Position numbers and translations under genes: made by a program
Origin: Halomonas cerina
GTDB taxonomy: Bacteria > Pseudomonadota > Gammaproteobacteria > Pseudomonadales > Halomonadaceae
Length of the DNA stretch: 64,000 nucleotides
Assembly: GCF_014192215.1 (NCBI RefSeq)
Contig: NZ_JACHXP010000010.1
Span: 1 to 64,000, forward strand
Direction: 5' to 3'
The notes under the pieces: model-generated
What the model was told of the DNA's origin: nothing
The model's database searches: none
Seen by the model: the letters and a program-made list of their open reading frames with translations, nothing else
Part shown: positions 63,283 to 64,000 of the stretch, one piece after another
Layout: each line of letters begins with the position of its first letter
Numbering within the stretch: the first letter of the stretch is position 1

Positions 63283-64000
63283 ATGAGCGCCCACCCCGAT
63301 CCGCGAATCCTGCTGCGCCTGCTGGGCATGTTGCGACCCTACCGTCGGCGGCTGCTGGTGGCCGGCCTGATGTTGTTCCTCGCCGCGGCCAGCGTGATGC
63401 TGCTCGGCCAGGGGCTGCGCCTGGTGATTGACCAGGGCTTTCTTGCCGAAGACCGCGCCCGCCTCAACGAGGCACTCGTCATGATGCTCGCCGTGGTGGC
63501 CGTGCTGGCCGGTGCCTCGGCGCTGCGCTATTACCTGGTGAGTTGGATTGGCGAGCGGCTGGCCGCCGACCTGCGTCGCCGGGTATTCGACCACCTGCTC
63601 ACCCTCGAGCCCGGTTTCTTCGAGCACGCAAAGGGAGAAAGCGGCGGTGCCGGCGAGATCGCCTCCCGGCTGACGGCCGACACTAGTGTACTGCAGAGCC
63701 TGTTCGGTTCGTCGCTCTCGCTGGCCCTGCGCAACCTGGTGATGCTGGTCGGCGCGGTGGCCCTGATGCTGGTGACCCAGCCCTGGCTCTCGGCGCTGGT
63801 CCTGCTGGGGATCCCCGCTACGGTGCTGCCGATCCTGTGGTTCGGTCGTCGGGTACGTCGCCTCTCGCGCCACAGCCAGGACCGGGTGGCCGAACTCGGC
63901 CGCTATGCCGGCGAGTCGCTGGCCGGCATCCGCACGGTACAGGCCTTCACCCATGAAGAGATCGAGCGGCGGGACTACGGGGCGCGCGTCGAAGAGGCAT
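63283..64000 (+). CDS. ABC exporter with fused permease/ATPase (MsbA-like), N-terminal part
   Basis: The first 239 residues of an ABC_membrane-type exporter, cut by the window end: 'RLLGMLRPYRRRLLVAGLML' then helices and the coupling helix pattern 'RRRVFDHLLTLEPGFFEHAK', 'GEIASRLTADTSVLQSLFGS' and 'ELGRYAGESLAGIRTVQAFT'. The ATPase domain is outside. An upstream ATG at 63268 is also possible; neither has a clear ribosome site. Confidence 0.9.
   Translation, partial: MSAHPDPRILLRLLGMLRPYRRRLLVAGLMLFLAAASVMLLGQGLRLVIDQGFLAEDRARLNEALVMMLAVVAVLAGASALRYYLVSWIGERLAADLRRRVFDHLLTLEPGFFEHAKGESGGAGEIASRLTADTSVLQSLFGSSLSLALRNLVMLVGAVALMLVTQPWLSALVLLGIPATVLPILWFGRRVRRLSRHSQDRVAELGRYAGESLAGIRTVQAFTHEEIERRDYGARVEEA

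Overview
The window is a high-GC (about 65%) gammaproteobacterial chromosome segment. Gene content, gene order style (ATGA-overlapping operons, strong AGGAGG ribosome sites) and protein families such as the OsmC-YcaO fusion, DUF6494, YjbQ and TrxC fit a halophilic member of the Halomonadaceae (Halomonas-like). That placement is inference; there is no rRNA or tRNA in the window.

Layout. (1) 1-3555: acyl-CoA ligase (cut by the window edge), a crotonase, an OsmC protein and a multi-spanning permease, then a bidirectional terminator and the OsmC-YcaO gene. (2) 6267-14600: an AT-richer accessory block on the minus strand: a PagL-like outer-membrane enzyme, a CYTH protein, an AdoHcyase-fold protein and a small membrane protein, with two attC-like sites (8768-8821, 9265-9323). 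It is followed by a broken group II intron, a broken IS1380 transposase, a truncated IS91 transposase and the 3' end of an integron integrase. I read this as a disrupted chromosomal integron. (3) 14846-23166: an FG-GAP-type exported protein, then a tightly overlapping five-gene peptide-type ABC importer operon. (4) 23167-29546: a second accessory block: flavin monooxygenase, an IS1182-type element with perfect 20-bp ends, a hicAB toxin-antitoxin cassette bounded by a candidate attI and a convincing attC, a complete divergent integron integrase, and relics of a GNAT gene and of the upstream ABC ATPase. (5) 29616-44895: mostly core-type genes (GFA proteins, lipoprotein, universal stress protein plus CPA2 antiporter, TnpB relic, CIA30-DUF393 fusion, GlxA-type regulator, deleted methyltransferase, threonine-dehydratase-like enzyme, YjbQ, YbaK, methyltransferase, ChaN-PDZ, ClC). 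(6) 44888-52892: orphan solute-binding protein and a complete NiFe-hydrogenase maturation cluster hypF-C-(SIS)-D-E-A-B. No hydrogenase structural genes are present here. (7) 52905-64000: assorted single genes, a DUF6494-ABC efflux operon, a quinone-reductase-like flavoprotein, a diguanylate cyclase that overlaps trxC tail to tail, and the start of an MsbA-like exporter.

The most interesting signal is the pair of integron remnants. Both integrases lie on the plus strand with divergent minus-strand cassettes and share homologous 3' flanks. The second carries hicAB whose antitoxin stop codon lies inside the attC. The first carries an undescribed two-gene cassette (AdoHcyase-fold plus CYTH) followed by a 124-bp tandem duplication that joins the CYTH C-terminus to the PagL-like gene.
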